Below, piece by piece: positions 11,995 to 13,229 of a DNA stretch of 13,229 nt. A program made the position numbers and the translations under genes. The notes beneath the pieces are model-generated. The model was not told the origin of the DNA. It ran no database searches and saw nothing but the letters and a program-made list of their open reading frames with translations. How positions within the stretch are numbered: position 1 is the first letter of the stretch; each line of letters starts with the position of its first letter. The stretch is from DASUSH01 sp050996575 (GTDB lineage Bacteria > Actinomycetota > Thermoleophilia > Solirubrobacterales > 70-9), in assembly GCA_050996575.1 (NCBI GenBank), contig JBPCRS010000035.1, forward strand, positions 1-13,229, read 5' to 3'.

Positions 11995-13229
11995 GCCCGA
12001 GAGGGGCGGGCTTCCGCCTGGCCTCGCCCCGAGGCTCGCCTCGTTCTCGGAGGAGCTGCGAAGCGAGGGCGTCGCGGTCGGTACCTCGGAGATCCTCGAC
12101 GCCTTCGAGGCGCTCGGCGAGGTGCCCTGGACCGAGCCTGCCGACTTCCGCGAGGCGCTCGCCGCGACGCTGGCGAAATCGCAGGAGGACCGCCGCGTCT
12201 TCGACCTGATCTTCGACCGCTGGTTCTTCCGTGCCGCCGAGGAGGAGGCGCTGCGAAGGGGGATCAACGAGTCCGACGAGCGCCACGGCGACGATTCCGA
12301 CCGTCTCGATCTCGACGGCCTGCGCGAGGCGGTCCGCGAGGCGATCGCCGAGGGCAACGAGGGCGAGATGCGCGACCTCGCACGGCTGGCGATCGCCGCC
12401 TTCGGCCGCCGCGGCGAGGGCTCGGGCGTGGTCGGCGTCGACGTGCAGCGGATCCGGCGGACGCTCGAGCTGCAGACGCGGACGAGTGAGAACGACGAGG
12501 GCCCGACGCTCGATCGCGAGAGCCTGCGCCACTTCGAGGGCCACCTGAGGCGCGAGCTCGAGCGAGCCCTGATCGAGCGCTCCGAGCGGATGCCCCCGTC
12601 GCGCCCGCTGGCCGAGCTCGACCGGGCGCTGCCGACCAGCCCCTCGCAGGACCTCGCCGCCGTGCACCGCGCGGTCGCGCAGCTGAAGCGGCGCCTGGCG
12701 ACGCTCGGCCACGAGCAGCGTGGCCGCCGCCACGGCGCTGCGGTCGACATGCGGCGGACGATGCGGGCCTCGCTCGAGACGGGCGGCGTCCCGTTGAAGC
12801 TGAAGTACCGGCCGAAGCGACCGCGACGGCCCGAGATCTACGTCCTCTGCGATGTCTCGACCTCGGTCACCTCGGCGAGCATGTTCTTCCTCTCCGTCGT
12901 GCACGCCCTGCACGACTCGTTTCGCAAGCTGCGCAGCTTCGTCTTCATCGAGCGGATCTCCGAGGTGACCGAGGTCTTCGAGCGCGAGCGCGACTTCCGC
13001 AAGATCTCCGAGCGGATCAGCCGTGAGGGCGGCGTCGCCGACGTCTCCGGCTACACCGACTACGGCCGCGTCTGGCTCGAGTTCATCGAGCAGATCTCGG
13101 AGGATCTCGATCCGCGTTCGACCGTGATCGTCCTCGGCGACGCGCGCACAAACGGCCGCGAGCCGCATGCGGAGGTCTTCGCCCGGATCTCCGAGCGCGC
13201 CGGGCGCACCTTCTGGCTCAATCCCGAGC
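11972..13229 (+). CDS. vWA-domain CoxE-like protein, 3' end cut by window
   Basis: About 419 codons are visible and the frame is still open at the window edge, so only the last part of the vWA domain is missing. The N-terminal helical region LASFSEELRSEGVAVGTSEILDAFEALGEVPW (22-53) is the usual start of CoxE-like proteins. A long Arg/Glu-rich helical middle follows. The vWA domain carries the MIDAS motif DVSTSV (from Asp294), Thr362 in YTDYGR, and Asp390 in LGDARTNGRE, so metal binding looks intact. It should be the cytoplasmic partner of the MoxR/CoxD-type ATPase just upstream, acting in cofactor insertion or complex maturation. No in-frame ATG or GTG precedes the conserved start; TTG at 11972 with AGGA (11958-11961) is the best choice and makes a 23-base overlap. 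The TTG start is an inference. Confidence 0.85.
   Translation, partial: MARPASPEPERGGLPPGLAPRLASFSEELRSEGVAVGTSEILDAFEALGEVPWTEPADFREALAATLAKSQEDRRVFDLIFDRWFFRAAEEEALRRGINESDERHGDDSDRLDLDGLREAVREAIAEGNEGEMRDLARLAIAAFGRRGEGSGVVGVDVQRIRRTLELQTRTSENDEGPTLDRESLRHFEGHLRRELERALIERSERMPPSRPLAELDRALPTSPSQDLAAVHRAVAQLKRRLATLGHEQRGRRHGAAVDMRRTMRASLETGGVPLKLKYRPKRPRRPEIYVLCDVSTSVTSASMFFLSVVHALHDSFRKLRSFVFIERISEVTEVFERERDFRKISERISREGGVADVSGYTDYGRVWLEFIEQISEDLDPRSTVIVLGDARTNGREPHAEVFARISERAGRTFWLNPE

Noticed and set aside
11425..12750. 441-residue frame antisense to the AAA+ and vWA genes
   Set aside because: It spans two real genes and is Ser/Arg-rich low-complexity sequence.
11942..13168. 408-residue frame antisense to the vWA gene
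   Set aside because: The plus strand has intact MIDAS and CoxE-like features; this frame is its shadow.

Overview
The window is a GC-rich bacterial chromosome segment with strong codon-position bias; many long antisense open frames are by-products of that bias. Gene content points to a high-GC actinobacterium, plausibly of the Thermoleophilia/Solirubrobacterales type. The supporting signs are a small DUF5679-type protein, a TetR-controlled alpha/beta hydrolase, a CoxD/CoxE-like ATPase-vWA pair, and many starts that look leaderless. The taxonomic placement is inference. I see no tRNA, rRNA, CRISPR array, insertion sequence or phage gene; this looks like ordinary core chromosome with compact, mostly divergent or convergent gene pairs.

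Layout. (1) 6-1575: a TetR/AcrR regulator (-) divergent from an alpha/beta hydrolase (+), with two clear dyads in the shared promoter. The hydrolase has an Asp at the nucleophile elbow and Thr where the catalytic His is expected. (2) 1576-1824: a 249-bp gap between convergent genes that holds one nested hairpin. (3) 1825-3616 (-): a thiolase followed 22 bp later by a DUF4126-like membrane protein. (4) 3685-4613 (+): a single-domain rhodanese and a one-TM coiled-coil protein, converging on a six-TM voltage-gated cation channel (4627-5538, -) of the bacterial Nav-like class. (5) 5691-5837 (+): a 48-residue DUF5679-like protein whose leader can fold to bury its Shine-Dalgarno sequence, with a strong hairpin just after the stop codon. 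(6) 6003-8584: a GGDEF + HD-GYP cyclic-di-GMP enzyme (-) divergent from a PAS-domain protein and an MBL-fold hydrolase that overlap by ATGA (+). (7) 8624-11048 (-): a 407-residue coiled-coil protein, a PPK2-family kinase and a small two-TM protein. (8) 11071 to the window end (+): a MoxR/CoxD-type AAA+ ATPase and a vWA-domain CoxE-like protein, overlapping by 23 bases and cut by the window edge.

How the genes may work together. The strongest functional groupings are the TetR-hydrolase regulatory pair, the PAS-MBL translationally coupled pair facing a c-di-GMP turnover enzyme, and the AAA+/vWA chaperone-like pair. Six genes have a TANNNT-like hexamer ending 6-9 nt before the start codon and no usable Shine-Dalgarno, which is the leaderless mRNA pattern known from Actinobacteria. 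The most unusual sequence-level observations are the noncanonical hydrolase triad, the SD-sequestering leader of the DUF5679 gene and its Cys-to-Glu change, the 22-bp divergent promoter at 11049-11070, and the PAS-MBL/HD-GYP signalling neighbourhood. None of these is proven to be a new system from sequence alone.
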